29,097 nt of DNA from a virus. The position numbers were made by a program, and so were the translations under genes. The notes beneath the pieces were generated by a model. The model was given only the letters and a program-made list of their open reading frames with translations, had not been told where the DNA came from and made no database searches. Shown piece by piece: positions 27,654-29,097 of this stretch (positions within the stretch are counted from its first letter, which is position 1; each line of letters opens with the position of its first letter). The stretch is from the IMG/VR virus record IMGVR_UViG_3300020472_000121, positions 1 through 29,097 of that record; one strand, written 5' to 3'.

Positions 27654-28649
27654 ATGTTTGAATATTTTTATAACGAAATTCTGAGAAGAACCATTATTTC
27701 TTTTGGTACTTTGTTTAATGGTATAACTGTTAAGCAAGAGGATTCTACTATTAAGGTTCCATTAGCATATGGTCCTACACAAAAGTTTTTAGCTAGATTA
27801 GAGCAATCACCTGATTTAAATAAAGCAACGGCAATTACTTTGCCAAGGATGTCATTTGAGTTTACTGGTTTAACTTATGATCCTGCAAGAAAGGTAACAA
27901 CAACTCAAACATTTACTGTCAAAGATCCAGATACTGGAAAAGATTCAAAGAAAGCATATCTTCCAGTACCTTATAATATGCAATTTGAACTTGCTATTAT
28001 GTGTAAGTTAAATGATGATGCACTTCAGATTACAGAGCAAATATTACCATTTTTCCAACCTGCATATAATGTTACTGTTCAATTAGTTGAGTCAATTAAG
28101 GAGAAAAGAGATATTCCTATTGTATTGGAAAATATTACAATGCAAGATGATTATGAAGGAGATTTCACTCAGAGAAGAGTACTTCTTTATACATTAAGAT
28201 TTACTGCAAAGACATATCTATTTGGCCCTGTATCCGATGCTTCCAAGGATATTATCAAGAAGTCTACTGTCAATTACAGAGGTGGAAAGGCACTTCCTGG
28301 TCAAAGAGATGTTACATACTCTGTTGCACCTAGAGCAATTAAGAATTACACTGGTGATGTTGTAACTAACTTGACTAATGATATCTTAATAAACGATATT
28401 GTTATTGCTGTTGATAATGCTTCTACTATAAATGCAAGCACTAATACAACCAGAACATATATTACTATTGGTGAAGAAGAGATGAAGGTTGTTAAGAAGG
28501 ATGGAAATAATCTTACAGTTGAAAGAGGTAGAGATGGTACAACTCCTGCGTCTCATCTAAGGGGTGACGGTATTGGTTTAATTACTGATGCAGATGATGT
28601 ATTAATTCCAGAAGGTGATGACTTTGGATTTGACGGGAATACATTCTAA
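27654..28649 (+). CDS. 15: Tail terminator / proximal sheath stabiliser gp15 (T4-like) with C-terminal extension
   Basis: The N-terminus (EYFYNEILRRTIISFGTLFN), the segment IKVPLAYGPTQKFLARLEQS (~35-55), LPRMSFEFTGLTYDPARK and the 'VPYNMQFELAIMCKLNDDAL' block (~105-125) identify gp15, which caps the tail and joins it to the neck. T4 gp15 is 272 residues; this one has 331. The extra ~80 residues at the end carry YITIGEEEMKVVKKDGNNLT followed by VERGRDGTTPASH, a module also found in the giant and DUF4815 proteins, and an acidic tail. The gene ends TAATG, so its stop overlaps the next start by one base. Confidence 0.92.
   Translation: MFEYFYNEILRRTIISFGTLFNGITVKQEDSTIKVPLAYGPTQKFLARLEQSPDLNKATAITLPRMSFEFTGLTYDPARKVTTTQTFTVKDPDTGKDSKKAYLPVPYNMQFELAIMCKLNDDALQITEQILPFFQPAYNVTVQLVESIKEKRDIPIVLENITMQDDYEGDFTQRRVLLYTLRFTAKTYLFGPVSDASKDIIKKSTVNYRGGKALPGQRDVTYSVAPRAIKNYTGDVVTNLTNDILINDIVIAVDNASTINASTNTTRTYITIGEEEMKVVKKDGNNLTVERGRDGTTPASHLRGDGIGLITDADDVLIPEGDDFGFDGNTF
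28440..28580 (+). other. 'IGxExM..GNxLTVxRGxDGT' module at the gp15 C-terminus
   Basis: Residues ~264-308 of gp15. Related segments occur in the giant protein (KIDDEIITYT ~2188; QIEEEIVKVL ~6667; QVGTEIMKIEG ~11377) and in the DUF4815 protein (QIGDEVVEYT ~23523). It lies outside the length of T4 gp15, so it appears to be an added decoration domain. Confidence 0.6.
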
Positions 28650-29092
28650 TGAAACAATTAGATAAAGCATTTAATATCACACCAGTTGAAGTTGAGACTA
28701 CTCCTGAGAATGGTTGTTCACCTAAAAAGGAACAACTTACTAATATTACTAGACCTGAGAAACCTGATAGATTAACTAAAGATGATATTACAAAAGATTA
28801 TGAATATACAAGAGGCAATCTTTATAGTATAATTGAAAAAGGTCAAGAAGCCATTGATGGCATTCTTGAATTAGCTCAAGAAACGGAAACAGCAAGATCA
28901 TATGAAGTTGCAGGACAACTTATTAAGAGTGTCTCTGATGCAACTGATAAGTTAATGGATCTTCAGAAAAAATTGAAGGATGTTGAAGAAGAAACGAGTA
29001 AAACAACTAATGTAACTAACAATGCATTATTTGTTGGATCTACTGCAGAACTAGCAAAAATGATCAAACAAGAAAACTTGAAAAAAGAGTAA
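28649..29092 (+). CDS. 16: Small terminase subunit gp16 (T4-like)
   Basis: This 147-residue protein (T4 gp16: 164) has the central helical region typical of the family: DYEYTRGNLYSIIEKGQEAI, then GILELAQETETARSYEVAGQ and LIKSVSDATDKLMDLQKKLK (~50-115), probably a coiled-coil oligomerisation domain. The C-terminus is FVGSTAELAKMIKQENLKKE. Small terminase forms a ring that assists the large terminase gp17 in starting packaging of concatemeric DNA. The ATG overlaps the gp15 stop (TAATG), implying translational coupling. The gene ends 5 bases before the window edge, where gp17 would be expected. Confidence 0.92.
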   Translation: MKQLDKAFNITPVEVETTPENGCSPKKEQLTNITRPEKPDRLTKDDITKDYEYTRGNLYSIIEKGQEAIDGILELAQETETARSYEVAGQLIKSVSDATDKLMDLQKKLKDVEEETSKTTNVTNNALFVGSTAELAKMIKQENLKKE

Positions 29093-29097
29093 TTTCT

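Overview
The window is AT-rich (about one third G+C by eye) and every gene lies on the + strand, packed end to end. It is a slice of the virion structural cluster of a T4-like contractile-tailed phage. The order is gp6 - [gp7 position] - gp8 - [gp9-gp12/wac positions] - gp13 - gp14 - gp15 - gp16, which is the T4 late order. Both bracketed places hold very large, repeat-built proteins of the kind found in marine T4-like phages. Low G+C, weak Shine-Dalgarno use and the giant modular baseplate genes suggest a marine myovirus of picocyanobacteria (Prochlorococcus/Synechococcus) or SAR11 (Pelagibacter). The sequence alone does not decide between these hosts. No host gene, auxiliary metabolic gene, tRNA, integrase or CRISPR array is visible.

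Layout. 3-1874: baseplate wedge gp6, with the 5' end cut off by the window edge. 1888-15540: a single 4550-residue gene, 47% of the window, with a wedge-like N-terminus followed by thousands of residues of beta-rich modules. 15591-17147: baseplate wedge gp8, enlarged. 17154-24707: a 2517-residue DUF4815-type structural protein. 24709-24933: a 74-residue coiled-coil protein. 24923-25315: a 130-residue small structural protein. 25339-26181: neck protein gp13. 26186-27631: neck protein gp14 with a roughly 240-residue repeat insertion. 27654-28649: tail terminator/sheath stabiliser gp15 with a C-terminal extension. 28649-29092: small terminase gp16. The large terminase would be expected immediately downstream.

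How they work together. gp6, the giant protein and gp8 should build baseplate wedges. The giant and DUF4815 proteins probably supply wedge periphery and host-contact fibres. gp13 and gp14 close the packaged head, gp15 caps the tail, and gp16 helps start DNA packaging. The longest gap between genes is 50 bases. A CTAAATA motif sits 17-20 bases before the starts of gp8, gp13 and gp15 and is the best candidate for late promoters.

The most notable signal is modularity. The same short beta-type modules (GxGY repeats, a 'TGxVxxW' module and an 'IGxExM...RG' module) recur in five proteins, including neck and tail-terminator proteins that in T4 are compact and lack such decorations.
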